Source of the DNA: Gammaproteobacteria bacterium
GTDB lineage: Bacteria; Pseudomonadota; Gammaproteobacteria; GCA-001735895
Assembly (NCBI GenBank): GCA_024225395.1
Contig: JAAEMR010000257.1
Coordinates: 23,574-87,573 of the forward strand
Direction of reading: 5' to 3'
Length of the DNA stretch: 64,000 bases
In this document: piece by piece, positions 29,683 through 39,048 of the stretch
How positions within the stretch are numbered: position 1 is the stretch's first letter
How the letters are laid out: each line of letters starts with the position of its first letter
Position numbers and translations under genes: made by a program
The notes under the pieces: generated by a model
The model's input: only the letters and a program-made list of their open reading frames with translations
What the model was told of the DNA's origin: nothing
Database searches by the model: none

Positions 29683-31173
29683 TTATCTGGAAATACGTTT
29701 CATTTTGTGATCAGATTTTTTAAGCTGCTTCTCCCTGCCAATTACCTGCAACCCGAAATAGTCTGCATAACAGGCATTTCTCCAGTCTCTGTAATCAGGC
29801 ACGATGTCATTAAAATAGATACTGCGCGGGAATTCCTGATTAAACGCCGGAACCAGCAACGCCAGATGTTTGTGCGTTACGGATTGGTTAATTAAGGCAT
29901 ATCGCTGCAACATATACGCATTAAAAGGTTCTGCACGTAACCAGAGATCCTGCTGGACACGTTGAAATTTAAAATTTCCCGCAACGGCCAGCATAAATAA
30001 TACAGCACCCATTGAAAAAATTAGCCCATTTGAGGTCGAGAAATATTTTCCACTGGAATTTAAAAAATCGGTCGGAGCAAAGCGGATCGTTAGAACACCC
30101 AACATCAAAAACCAGCTCAGCAAAAATACAAAAAAGGTAGCATCTACGGTGCGCGGAGGTGGCCACCCTCCCATCGCCCACCAGGCTGGAAACTGTAATA
30201 CAAATGGTATAGCCAGCGTCAGCAAAATAACAAACACAAGCGAGGCATTTGACAGGGTAAAAGTGCATGGAGACAAGGAGTAAAGCCGGGTTATGGCAAA
30301 TGGAGTTAGCAATGTTGCAACAATAAACAGTGGATTGAGCAACCAGCCCATCAACACCCACCACCCCATATCCAGGCTACCGTAAACAGCTCGAGTAAAA
30401 TCATGTCTAAGTGGAAAAGAAGCTTCTCTCACTGCATTGCCGGGGGCAAAATAAACAATGGCAAAACAACCCAGGGTGATAACTGACAGAATCAACCAGG
30501 GTTTAACTGAAGACCAGCCTGAACGCAGCTGAAAAAGAAAAGCGAGAGCCACTATTCCGCTTAAGGCAAGCATGTTGGTTTCATTGGTACCCATGCCCAG
30601 AACAATGACAATAATCAGTGTAAACAGCACACCATAAAAACTGTTCTGCTGTTGTAACCGATCGCATAAACTGACCATTAAACCCAGCGTAAACATCAAC
30701 AAAATATTGGCTGTTTGATAGCTTAGAGCTCCAGCAGGCCAGTACAGGCTGCTAGCAGTATGTTTCATACCCAGCAGAAAGACAGTGACAAAAACCAGAG
30801 AAATGAGGAGAACAGGTTTTGAGAATAACCCTAACCTGAATAACCTGGATAGAAAAAAACTACAGGATAGAAATAGCAGCAAGATTAATAGTGCCGGCAT
30901 AAAAACAAGCCCGCTAAACATGCCAAAAATTAGTGGATAAATTGCATACAGAGCATTGCCCGAATAACGCCCGCTCCATTCAACATAATGATTCCATAGG
31001 TGTGGAAACAGACCTTCCTGCCTGACACCTGCCGCCATACAAAAATCATCAGATGATGGATGCGCATACTGTCCCAGCCAGATAAATGACAGCAACACAA
31101 TAAAACCAGATAAACCAATCAGGTAAGCAGCATACCGTTGAATTACCAGTTGAGTATTTGTTTCTAACTTCAT
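29683..31173 (-). CDS. Polytopic DUF6056 protein, possible GT-C glycosyltransferase
   Basis: A 496-residue membrane protein with about ten to twelve helices and a short C-terminal soluble tail. It has an early acidic pair in HPSSDDFCMAAG (about 36-47), in the first periplasmic loop, as in GT-C enzymes. DUF6056 has no proven function to my knowledge. Beside a GtrA and a GtrB-like gene in the same direction, it fits the place of the serotype-specific Gtr transferase that attaches the flipped sugar to O-antigen. The last codons are duplicated at 28218-28269. Confidence 0.75.
   Translation of the reverse strand: MKLETNTQLVIQRYAAYLIGLSGFIVLLSFIWLGQYAHPSSDDFCMAAGVRQEGLFPHLWNHYVEWSGRYSGNALYAIYPLIFGMFSGLVFMPALLILLLFLSCSFFLSRLFRLGLFSKPVLLISLVFVTVFLLGMKHTASSLYWPAGALSYQTANILLMFTLGLMVSLCDRLQQQNSFYGVLFTLIIVIVLGMGTNETNMLALSGIVALAFLFQLRSGWSSVKPWLILSVITLGCFAIVYFAPGNAVREASFPLRHDFTRAVYGSLDMGWWVLMGWLLNPLFIVATLLTPFAITRLYSLSPCTFTLSNASLVFVILLTLAIPFVLQFPAWWAMGGWPPPRTVDATFFVFLLSWFLMLGVLTIRFAPTDFLNSSGKYFSTSNGLIFSMGAVLFMLAVAGNFKFQRVQQDLWLRAEPFNAYMLQRYALINQSVTHKHLALLVPAFNQEFPRSIYFNDIVPDYRDWRNACYADYFGLQVIGREKQLKKSDHKMKRISR
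29695..29746 (-). repeat. Direct repeat copy B: 3' end of the intact DUF6056 gene
   Basis: The partner of 28218-28269, same orientation, 1477 bp apart. It forms the last ~17 codons of the intact gene. The two copies diverge immediately outside the 52 bases. Confidence 0.9.
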
Positions 31174-31352
31174 TTAATTATCTAGTGTATTTTAGAAAGC
31201 AGGCATATTACACCTAAGATAAACTTTGAATGTTAATAAAACTCCATTAACAGGTATTAAAAGCAGTTTTTTACTCAATCTGAATCATAACAACATCGAC
31301 ATGGTAATAAACAACCAGCCATAAGTAGTACAAGAAATTAATTATATAAATA

Positions 31353-31382
31353 TTGTCACATTACTGTCACATTACTATGATG
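31353..31382 (+). promoter_or_regulatory. Pho box upstream of phoB
   Basis: TGTCACA at 31354-31360 is repeated at 31365-31371 with the 11-bp period of PhoB binding sites, each followed by TTA. It lies about 40-60 bases before phoB, so PhoB should activate its own operon in phosphate limitation. Confidence 0.85.
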
Positions 31383-31411
31383 TGATCATGTTTTTGGATA
31401 ACATCATTTAA

Positions 31412-32104
31412 ATGAATATACTGGTTATTGAAGACGATCAGGCTATCCGTGACATGATCTGTCTATCATTGTCTCAGGCAAACTATTACACATCGGGTTG
31501 TGTCGATGTGAAATGCGCAAAAAAATATATCTTAGAGATTAAACCGGATTGTTTAATTGTCGACTGGATGTTACCCGATAGCTCCGGTATCGAGCTTATA
31601 CGCTGGTTACGCCGCCAGGAAAATTTCAAGCAAATCCCGGCCCTGATGCTGACTGCAAAGTCAGAAGAATCCGATAAAATTACCGGTCTCGACTCTGGAG
31701 CCGATGATTACATGACAAAACCGCTTTCTTTACGGGAGTTACATTCGCGTATCAAGGCGTTATTAAGAAGGCCCCTCAGTTATACCAATAACGTGCATTT
31801 GATACAGTCCGGCCCAATTACAATGAATACAGACAATCACGATGTGCTCATCAATAATAACCCTGTTGATCTGACAAAAACTGAATATCTGTTACTCAAA
31901 TTTTTTATCTCCAATGAAAACAAGGTGTTTTCACGAGACCAGATTTTAAATAGTGTGTGGGGTGTTAATGCGTACCTGGGGGATAGAACGGTAGATGTAC
32001 ACATACTGCGATTACGCAAAATATTGAAACAGTTTAAACTGGAAAAAATGGTTAAAACTGTTCGTGGGTCCGGTTATAGATTCAGCTCAAAAAAAACAAC
32101 ATGA
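31412..32104 (+). CDS. phoB: Phosphate response regulator PhoB
   Basis: An OmpR/PhoB-type regulator of 230 residues. The receiver domain has the acidic pocket (EDD, 7-9), the phosphorylated Asp51 in IVDWMLPD, and Lys near 103 in MTKPLS. The C-terminal winged helix shows RDQILNSVWG and RTVDVHILRLRK, the DNA-recognition helix. It precedes phoR with seven bases between them and has a Pho box upstream. Confidence 0.97.
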   Translation: MNILVIEDDQAIRDMICLSLSQANYYTSGCVDVKCAKKYILEIKPDCLIVDWMLPDSSGIELIRWLRRQENFKQIPALMLTAKSEESDKITGLDSGADDYMTKPLSLRELHSRIKALLRRPLSYTNNVHLIQSGPITMNTDNHDVLINNNPVDLTKTEYLLLKFFISNENKVFSRDQILNSVWGVNAYLGDRTVDVHILRLRKILKQFKLEKMVKTVRGSGYRFSSKKTT

Positions 32105-32111
32105 TAAGGTC

Positions 32112-33434
32112 ATGAATAAATTATGGGTGACGGAGAAATTTGCAATCTTTTTTACCATCGGGTGGATATTTTTACTTGGCATTATTTTTCAGAACTGGCT
32201 GGTAGCAACTGTGTTACCTCTGGTCAGTTATATTATCTGGATATACGTTCGTTTATACCGGCTAGAAAAATGGTTATCACAAGGCACTAAAATAAGTCAG
32301 GTCTTCGATGACAATGGTTTCATCGGTATAATTATCCGCCATTTATACCAACAGAAGAAAGTACACAGCAAACGAAAAAAACGCCTCAAAAATATTTTAC
32401 GACGCTTAAATACCAACATTTCAGCATTACCCGATGCGACCGTAGTGCTCAATCAACAACTGGAAATCGAGTGGTCAAACGCTCCTGCATCCTACCTGCT
32501 AGGCATAAACCGAGAAGATATAGGCCAGCGTATCGACAACCTGCTACGTCAACCTGAGTTTTTTCAATATCTGATGAAGCCGGAAAACAAAGCAAACCTG
32601 GAAATGCCATCTCCCCTTAATCACAAGGAGTCGCTGCAAATAAAAGTGGTTAATTTTGGAGATAATCAACGCCTGATTATTGTACGTAATATTAGTGAGC
32701 AGAAACATTTACAGGAAGCATTAAAGAACTTTGTTGCTAATGCCTCCCACGAATTACAAACCCCATTAACCTCTATAATTGGTTATCTGGAAATGCTCGA
32801 AATGGAGCAGGAATTATCAGCTGCAGGCAAACAGTCTATCACTGTGTTGCAACAACAATCACAACGGATGAAACAGTTGATTCAGGATTTATTGTTGTTA
32901 TCTCGGGTTGAAAGTTATCAGCTTCAACCGGAAGAAGGAGACCATGTTTCAATTTCTGACAGCATGGACAATGTCATGGTTGTCATAGGAGAAACCTGCA
33001 ACCATAAATCTATTCAGTGTGATACACCTGAAGGATTTTATGTACTGGGCATACAATCTGAAATTGAGGGTCTTTGTATAAACCTGATTGAAAATGCAAT
33101 CAAGCATAACCCTAAAGATACACCCATTAAAATTAGCTGGGCACTAAACAGGCAGGGGGAATATAGTTTCAGCGTTACAGATAAAGGCAGCGGAATTAAG
33201 GCAAAGGACATACCCTGTTTAACAGAACGTTATTTTCGTGGCAGTAAAACAACAAGTGAACAGGTTTCAGGTTCCGGTCTGGGTCTTGCCATTGTCAAGC
33301 AGACTGCACAAAAACATGGTGCAAGGCTGGATATTAACAGTAAGTTAAACAAGGGAAGCACTTTCAAAGTAACATTTCCAAGTTACAGAACTATTCAACA
33401 AAGTCAGAAAATTAGTAACGTCTATTCTTTATAG
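32112..33434 (+). CDS. phoR: Phosphate sensor histidine kinase PhoR
   Basis: A 440-residue sensor kinase. Two hydrophobic helices (about 10-50), a PAS domain (about 105-195), the phospho-acceptor motif NASHELQTPL with His213, then the ATPase domain with an N-box (NLIENAIKHN) and G-boxes (DKGSGI, GSGLGLAIVKQ). I start it at 32112, with AAGG before the ATG, instead of 32064, which would overlap phoB by 41 bases. It senses phosphate through the PstSCAB-PhoU complex encoded downstream. Confidence 0.96.
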   Translation: MNKLWVTEKFAIFFTIGWIFLLGIIFQNWLVATVLPLVSYIIWIYVRLYRLEKWLSQGTKISQVFDDNGFIGIIIRHLYQQKKVHSKRKKRLKNILRRLNTNISALPDATVVLNQQLEIEWSNAPASYLLGINREDIGQRIDNLLRQPEFFQYLMKPENKANLEMPSPLNHKESLQIKVVNFGDNQRLIIVRNISEQKHLQEALKNFVANASHELQTPLTSIIGYLEMLEMEQELSAAGKQSITVLQQQSQRMKQLIQDLLLLSRVESYQLQPEEGDHVSISDSMDNVMVVIGETCNHKSIQCDTPEGFYVLGIQSEIEGLCINLIENAIKHNPKDTPIKISWALNRQGEYSFSVTDKGSGIKAKDIPCLTERYFRGSKTTSEQVSGSGLGLAIVKQTAQKHGARLDINSKLNKGSTFKVTFPSYRTIQQSQKISNVYSL

Positions 33435-33547
33435 AAATAAATAAGCAATTCAAAATTTCAAGCTGCAGTTTACCCATAATAACTCACCGAAATTTAACCC
33501 ATATACGTGAAATTCTTATCTATATGAACTTCAATTGCATTGAGTTT

Positions 33548-33565
33548 TTGTAACAGTTTCGTAAT
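33548..33565 (+). promoter_or_regulatory. Possible weak Pho box before pstS
   Basis: TGTAACA at 33548-33554 and CGTAATA at 33559-33565 stand 11 bases apart, 60-78 bases before the pstS start. The match to the PhoB core is poorer than upstream of phoB, so this is tentative. Confidence 0.4.
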
Positions 33566-33625
33566 ATTCAGTATTCATAATGCTCCTTATTGATATACGC
33601 CAATTTTCATCCATCAGGAGTTTTT

Positions 33626-34666
33626 ATGAAAAAGTTAGTCATTGCAGCAGCCATATCCACAAGCTTAATATCAATTCAAGCCCAGGCCGCTGGTAGAGAC
33701 ACCATCAACATCGTCGGTTCATCAACGGTTTATCCTTTTGCTACCGTTGTTGCTGAAAAATTCGGTAAAAAAACTAAATTCAAAACACCCAAAATTGAAT
33801 CTACCGGTTCAGGTGGTGGCATTAAATTGTTCTGCGCTGGTGTTGGTCTCAGTACACCCGATATCACTAATGCTTCACGTGCCATGAAAAAGTCTGAATA
33901 TGACAAATGCCAGAAAAATGGTGTGACTGATATCACTGAAGTTCAAATCGGCTACGATGGCATAGCAATAGCTAACTCAAAAAAATCTCAGCAATTCAAG
34001 TTAACACAAAAGGATTTATTCCTTGCATTAGCTAAACAGGTTCCTAACCCTGACGGTAGTGAATCTCTGGTAGATAACCCTTACAAAACATGGAAGCAGG
34101 TTAATGATGCTCTTCCTGATTCAGCAATTGAAGTTTTAGGACCTCCCCCAACTTCCGGTACACGTGATGCTTTTGCCGAACTGGCTATGGAAGGCGGTTG
34201 TAAAAAGATTGTCTGGATTAAAGCCATGAAGAACAAAGATAAATCAGCTTATAAAGCCCTCTGTCACACGGTACGTGAAGATGGCCCTTATATAGAAGCC
34301 GGTGAAAACGATAACCTGATCGTTCAAAAACTGGAAAAAAATCCTAATGCCCTGGGAATTTTCGGGTTCTCATTCCTTGAGCAGAATGATGACAAGGTTC
34401 AGGGATCACTGGTTGAAGGAAAAACACCTGAATTTGAAACTATCTCCGACGGTTCCTACCCTATTTCACGTCCATTATTCTTTTATGTTAAAAATGCTCA
34501 CGCTAGCTCAATTCCAGGCATGAAAGAATACCTGAAAGAATTTACTTCTGAAGCCACCATGGGTGATGAAGGTTATCTTTTGGATAAAGGTCTCATTCCT
34601 TTATCCGCAACTGAGCGCTCAACTTTGCGTAAAGCGGTCATAATGGGTACAAAATTTAACATGTAA
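33626..34666 (+). CDS. pstS: Phosphate ABC transporter substrate-binding protein
   Basis: The periplasmic phosphate receptor, 346 residues. A signal peptide (MKKLVIAAAIS..., cut after AQA near 22) is followed by INIVGSSTVYPFA and ESTGSGGGIKLFC, the phosphate-binding loops, and PPTSGTRDAFAEL. The start at 33626 is set by a perfect AGGAGT seven bases upstream; the open frame begins 36 bases earlier. It is of the longer, marine-type PstS form. A hairpin follows between it and pstC. Confidence 0.95.
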   Translation: MKKLVIAAAISTSLISIQAQAAGRDTINIVGSSTVYPFATVVAEKFGKKTKFKTPKIESTGSGGGIKLFCAGVGLSTPDITNASRAMKKSEYDKCQKNGVTDITEVQIGYDGIAIANSKKSQQFKLTQKDLFLALAKQVPNPDGSESLVDNPYKTWKQVNDALPDSAIEVLGPPPTSGTRDAFAELAMEGGCKKIVWIKAMKNKDKSAYKALCHTVREDGPYIEAGENDNLIVQKLEKNPNALGIFGFSFLEQNDDKVQGSLVEGKTPEFETISDGSYPISRPLFFYVKNAHASSIPGMKEYLKEFTSEATMGDEGYLLDKGLIPLSATERSTLRKAVIMGTKFNM

Positions 34667-34701
34667 ATATTTTAAACTTCCAGAAATTGTGTCCAGAAGT
34701 T

Positions 34702-34716
34702 CCTGACCTGGTCAGG
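34702..34716. other. Inverted repeat between pstS and pstC
   Basis: CCTGAC and GTCAGG form a six-pair hairpin with a CTG loop, 35 bases after the pstS stop. There is no U-run, so it may protect the pstS mRNA end and let it outlast the downstream part, as often seen for binding-protein genes. Confidence 0.5.
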
Positions 34717-34780
34717 GGGGGTTATTCATAATTTCTAATTACCATTAATAATTAAATATACTGAAAAGCACCAGTCAACA

Positions 34781-36151
34781 ATGAACAGTTCAGCTCTATT
34801 TCTACTGATCACAGGACTCAGCCTGATCGCCTATTTTACCGGGAGGCGGCAAGCATTTAGTCATGCTTTACAGGGCAAATTAAAAGCCCTGCCCAAACAT
34901 TATGGCATTTTAACAGCCATGTGGAGTGGTATTCCTGCGTTGCTACTCATGTTAATGTGGATCATGCTGCAACCGTCTTATTTACACCAACAAATTCTGC
35001 ATAGCCTTCCTGATTCAATAGCAAACCAGTCTTCAGACACTCTGGAACTGTATATAAATAATATTAACCTGGCCATTGCAGATGGGTCTGACATTGATGA
35101 CCCGATTATACAAAAGGCTATAAACGGTTATCGACAGGCAGAAAATAATAGTAGATATTTATTAACCGGACTGGTCTTTCTACTCAGTTTGTCAGGCATT
35201 ATTTTTGGCCTTACTAAAAAGCTGATTAATATTCACGCCCGTATCAGCATCGAAAGAGCCGTTAAAGGGTTCCTGGTATTATGTTCCGGCGTTGCCATCG
35301 TCACAACAGTGGGCATCGTTTTATCAGTCCTTTTTGAAGCCTTACGTTTTTTTGAATCCATTTCTTTTTTCGATTTCATGTTTGGCACTAACTGGAGCCC
35401 ACAAACTGCTATCCGTGATGATCAGGCTGGATCATCTGGCTCATTCGGTGCAATCCCCTTATTTGTTGGCACCATGCTCATTTCTGCCATTGCCATGATG
35501 ATAGCAGTGCCCGTCGGATTATTATCCGCTATCTATTTATCCGAATATGCAACAGCCAGATTTCGCACTATTGCAAAACCCACACTCGAACTTTTAGCAG
35601 GTATCCCAACCGTAGTTTATGGTTTTTTCGCAGCACTCAGTGTAGCTCCTTTTATCAGAGAGGCCGGAGAATCTATCGGACTTTCCGTGGCCTCTGAATC
35701 TGCACTGGCTGCAGGCATTGTCATGGGCGTTATGATTATCCCGTTTGTCTCATCATTATCAGACGATGTGATAAGCGCTGTTCCCCAATCGATGCGAGAC
35801 GGTTCGCTGGGTCTTGGGGCTACAAAATCTGAAACCATCAAGCAGGTCATCATTCCTGCAGCACTTCCAGGCATCGTGGGCGGTGTATTACTCGCAGCAT
35901 CACGAGCTATTGGAGAAACCATGATTGTCGTGATGGCGGCTGGCCTGGCTGCTAAATTAACCGCCAATCCGCTGGATGCAGTCACCACGGTAACCGTACA
36001 GATAGTGACTCTGTTAACCGGTGATCAGGAATTCGATAGCCCAAAAACACTTGCTGCTTTTGCGTTAGGTTTGATGCTATTTGCCACCACGCTGATATTG
36101 AATGTTATAGCACTACACATCGTCAGAAAATATAGAGAGCAATATGAATAA
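34781..36151 (+). CDS. pstC: Phosphate ABC transporter permease PstC
   Basis: An inner membrane permease of 456 residues, longer than the E. coli form (about 320). An extra N-terminal part has two or three helices and a ~90-residue hydrophilic loop (about 60-115). The core domain begins near 160, with FGAIPLFVGTM and the EAA-type loop near 350 (GLGATKSETIKQVIIPAALPG) that touches PstB. Its last eight bases overlap the pstA start. Confidence 0.95.
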   Translation: MNSSALFLLITGLSLIAYFTGRRQAFSHALQGKLKALPKHYGILTAMWSGIPALLLMLMWIMLQPSYLHQQILHSLPDSIANQSSDTLELYINNINLAIADGSDIDDPIIQKAINGYRQAENNSRYLLTGLVFLLSLSGIIFGLTKKLINIHARISIERAVKGFLVLCSGVAIVTTVGIVLSVLFEALRFFESISFFDFMFGTNWSPQTAIRDDQAGSSGSFGAIPLFVGTMLISAIAMMIAVPVGLLSAIYLSEYATARFRTIAKPTLELLAGIPTVVYGFFAALSVAPFIREAGESIGLSVASESALAAGIVMGVMIIPFVSSLSDDVISAVPQSMRDGSLGLGATKSETIKQVIIPAALPGIVGGVLLAASRAIGETMIVVMAAGLAAKLTANPLDAVTTVTVQIVTLLTGDQEFDSPKTLAAFALGLMLFATTLILNVIALHIVRKYREQYE

Positions 36152-37409
36152 TACTGACAAGGTTAAACAGAGTTTAAAGAAACGTTACGCTAAAGAAAAA
36201 CGTTTCCAGCTGTATGGAAAAATTGCCGTTATGACCGGTTTTGTCTTCCTTGGCCTGTTGTTGCTGGACATTATCACCAAAGCTATTCCGGCATTTCAGA
36301 GCACAGAGATTCTGCTGGAGATCCCGCTTGATAGGCACACTCTTGAATTGTCTTCAAACATAGCGCTCAATGAAGATACTTTAAGTGCTATTGATTATGC
36401 AGGATTGGTCAAGAAATCAATGCGTCAGAAATTTCCTGATATTAAAAAGCGTAAGGACAAAAAACAACTCTATAAACTAATCTCCAGCGGGGCTGAATTT
36501 GATTTACGGGACATGGTGATCAGTAAACCTGAATTAATCAGTACAACACCACTATTAATCTGGGTAAAAGCCGATGATGACATCGATACGTTTTTTAAAC
36601 TACAAACCAGGACCAGTCGAGTCACTGATAAACAGGCAGAGTTTGTCGAACAGTTAATCCTGCAGGATCAAATTCGTACCAGCTTTAACACCACCTTTTT
36701 TACTGCCAGTGATTCAAGAGAGCCTGAACAGGCAGGCATCAAAGGTGCCCTGCTTGGATCTTTCTGGACATTACTGGTCACCCTTTTTTTATCTTTACCC
36801 ATCGGAATCGGCGCAGCTGTTTATCTGGAAGAATTTGCACCACAAAATAAACTAACCGATTTCATTGAAATCAATATTAACAACCTGGCAGCAGTACCCT
36901 CGATAGTATTTGGATTATTAGGATTAGCTGTTTTTATCAACTTCTTCGGTATGCCCCGATCAGTTCCTTTAGTCGGCGGCCTGGTATTATCCTTAATGAC
37001 ATTACCGACCATCATCATATCCAGTCGTGCAGCGATTAAATCAGTGCCTCCATCTATTAAGGAAGCCGCCCTGGGTTTGGGAGCTTCACATATGCAGACC
37101 GTTTTTCATCATGTGTTGCCATTGGCTATGCCAGGAATTCTAACCGGTGCCATTATCGGTATGGCACAGGCACTGGGTGAAACTGCTCCTTTGTTAATGA
37201 TCGGCATGGTTGCTTTCATCGTCGATATTCCCGGGGGTGTAGTTGATTCAGCAACGGTATTACCGGTTCAAATTTATCTCTGGTCTGATAGTCCGGAACG
37301 AGCCTTCACCGCTTTAACAGCAGCCACTATCCTGGTTTTATTAGCCTTCCTCGCAGTAATGAATATGCTGGCTATCTTTTTACGCAAACATTTTGAACGA
37401 CGCTGGTAA
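36144..37409 (+). CDS. pstA: Phosphate ABC transporter permease PstA
   Basis: The second permease, 421 residues, also longer than the usual ~290. After a first helix (about 28-50) it has a large periplasmic insertion up to about 200, then the transport core with [18 protein letters not shown] and the EAA loop [20 protein letters not shown]. It overlaps pstC by eight bases and is followed by pstB after eight bases. The long insertion parallels that in PstC. Confidence 0.95.
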   Translation: MNNTDKVKQSLKKRYAKEKRFQLYGKIAVMTGFVFLGLLLLDIITKAIPAFQSTEILLEIPLDRHTLELSSNIALNEDTLSAIDYAGLVKKSMRQKFPDIKKRKDKKQLYKLISSGAEFDLRDMVISKPELISTTPLLIWVKADDDIDTFFKLQTRTSRVTDKQAEFVEQLILQDQIRTSFNTTFFTASDSREPEQAGIKGALLGSFWTLLVTLFLSLPIGIGAAVYLEEFAPQNKLTDFIEININNLAAVPSIVFGLLGLAVFINFFGMPRSVPLVGGLVLSLMTLPTIIISSRAAIKSVPPSIKEAALGLGASHMQTVFHHVLPLAMPGILTGAIIGMAQALGETAPLLMIGMVAFIVDIPGGVVDSATVLPVQIYLWSDSPERAFTALTAATILVLLAFLAVMNMLAIFLRKHFERRW

Positions 37410-37417
37410 TATCTGTC

Positions 37418-38314
37418 ATGTCAATCAATACTTCAGCCAAAATTTCACAGCCTTTTCAAGCGAACACTGAGCCAATGTTAGAAGAAACATCCAATAAAGC
37501 CACAACCAAAAGTAGCGACAATAAGTCAGATATCACCATAGGTGAAAACATCATTGAAAACCCGAAGTTTTCAACGCGTAATGTCGATGTCTTTTACGAT
37601 GACAAACAGGCGATATTTAATGCCTCCCTGGACATCGGGAGAAATGAAGTTATTGCGTTAATTGGACCATCAGGCTGCGGCAAGTCGACTTTCCTCAGAA
37701 CACTCAATCGGATGAATGATACGATTCCGAGTTGCCGAATTAGCGGTGAAATCACACTGGATGGAGAAAATATTTATGATAAAAAAATGGACCCTGTTCT
37801 ATTACGTGCAAGAGTTGGCATGGTGTTCCAAAAAGCCAATCCATTTCCAAAGTCTATTTATGACAACGTGGCTTATGGCCCTCGCCTGCACGGCCTGGCC
37901 AGAACAAATTCAGAGCTTGATGAAATTGTTATCACCAGCCTGGAAAAAGCCGGTTTGTTCAATGAAGTCAAAGACCGACTCACAGCTCCTGGTACTGGTC
38001 TTTCGGGTGGACAGCAACAACGGCTCTGCATTGCCCGTACTATCTCTGTCAGCCCCGAAGTTATTCTGATGGATGAACCGGCCTCTGCATTGGACCCAAT
38101 TGCAACCGCAATTATCGAAGAACTAATAGATGAACTACGTGTAAATTTCACTATCGCTATCGTCACTCACTCCATGCAACAGGCTGCCAGAGTTTCTCAA
38201 CGTACCGCTTATTTTCATATGGGCAAAATCATAGAAGTGGGAAATACCAGCCAGATATTCACAAACCCGCGTCACCAGCTAACTGAAAACTATATTACCG
38301 GTAAATTCGGATAA
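37418..38314 (+). CDS. pstB: Phosphate ABC transporter ATPase PstB
   Basis: The ATPase of the phosphate transporter, 298 residues. Walker A is GPSGCGKST near 84-92, the signature [13 protein letters not shown] near 194-206, and Walker [15 protein letters not shown] polar, Ser/Thr/Asn-rich N-terminal extension of about 40-45 residues precedes the domain; common PstB proteins are about 257 long. No other Met nearer the domain has a good ribosome site except possibly Met20, so the true start may be later. Confidence 0.96.
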   Translation: MSINTSAKISQPFQANTEPMLEETSNKATTKSSDNKSDITIGENIIENPKFSTRNVDVFYDDKQAIFNASLDIGRNEVIALIGPSGCGKSTFLRTLNRMNDTIPSCRISGEITLDGENIYDKKMDPVLLRARVGMVFQKANPFPKSIYDNVAYGPRLHGLARTNSELDEIVITSLEKAGLFNEVKDRLTAPGTGLSGGQQQRLCIARTISVSPEVILMDEPASALDPIATAIIEELIDELRVNFTIAIVTHSMQQAARVSQRTAYFHMGKIIEVGNTSQIFTNPRHQLTENYITGKFG

Positions 38315-38330
38315 CACATTGGAAAGTAAA

Positions 38331-39047
38331 ATGAATACAGAATCCCCATTAAGCGGACACATATCAAAACGATTTGACAGCGAGTTGGAAGATATTAGAA
38401 ACAAGGTGTTAACCATGGGTGGACTGGTGGAAACCCAGGTTAATAACGGCATTCTAGCCTTAATGGAATCAGACTCAGTCATTGCTCAAAAAGTAGCCAC
38501 AGAAGATTACAAAATTAACGCGATGGAAGTTGAAATTGATGAGCAGTGTGTTGAAATTCTGGCGCGTAGACAACCTGCAGCCAGTGACCTTCGGCTCGTG
38601 GTCACCATCATCAAAACAATAACAGATCTTGAACGTATCGGTGACCAGGCTGAAAAGCTGGGACGTTTTGAACTCGAACTCATCGATGAAGGTTCTACAT
38701 CAACCCAGTATGCAAAACTGGAACATCTGGGAAACCTGGTCAGTAAAATGCTGCATAATGCACTCAATGCATTTGCCCGACTGGATGGAAACGTTGCATT
38801 AAAAACCATCAAAAAAGATAAAAAAGTTAATGATGAGTTCGAATCATTGATGAGACAGTTAATCACTTTAATGATGGAAGACCCTAGATCCATTAAAAAT
38901 GCGTTACGTGTTTCCTGGTGTGCAAGAGCATTGGAGCGGGTTGGTGATCATGCCATCAACATCTGTGAATATGTTTTATTTCTAAAACATGGCAAAGATG
39001 TTCGCCATATAGATTACAAGGAAGTTAAAAAGCAACTTTCAAAATAG
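38331..39047 (+). CDS. phoU: Phosphate signalling protein PhoU
   Basis: The negative regulator that links Pst to PhoR, 238 residues, with two PhoU repeats, each with the E-x-x-x-D metal pattern (DLERIGDQAEKLG and ALERVGDHAINICE). I start it at the ATG 38331, with GGAAAG before it, not at a TTG twelve bases upstream. Its stop lies one base from that of convergent tupB. Confidence 0.96.
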   Translation: MNTESPLSGHISKRFDSELEDIRNKVLTMGGLVETQVNNGILALMESDSVIAQKVATEDYKINAMEVEIDEQCVEILARRQPAASDLRLVVTIIKTITDLERIGDQAEKLGRFELELIDEGSTSTQYAKLEHLGNLVSKMLHNALNAFARLDGNVALKTIKKDKKVNDEFESLMRQLITLMMEDPRSIKNALRVSWCARALERVGDHAINICEYVLFLKHGKDVRHIDYKEVKKQLSK

Positions 39048-39048
39048 T

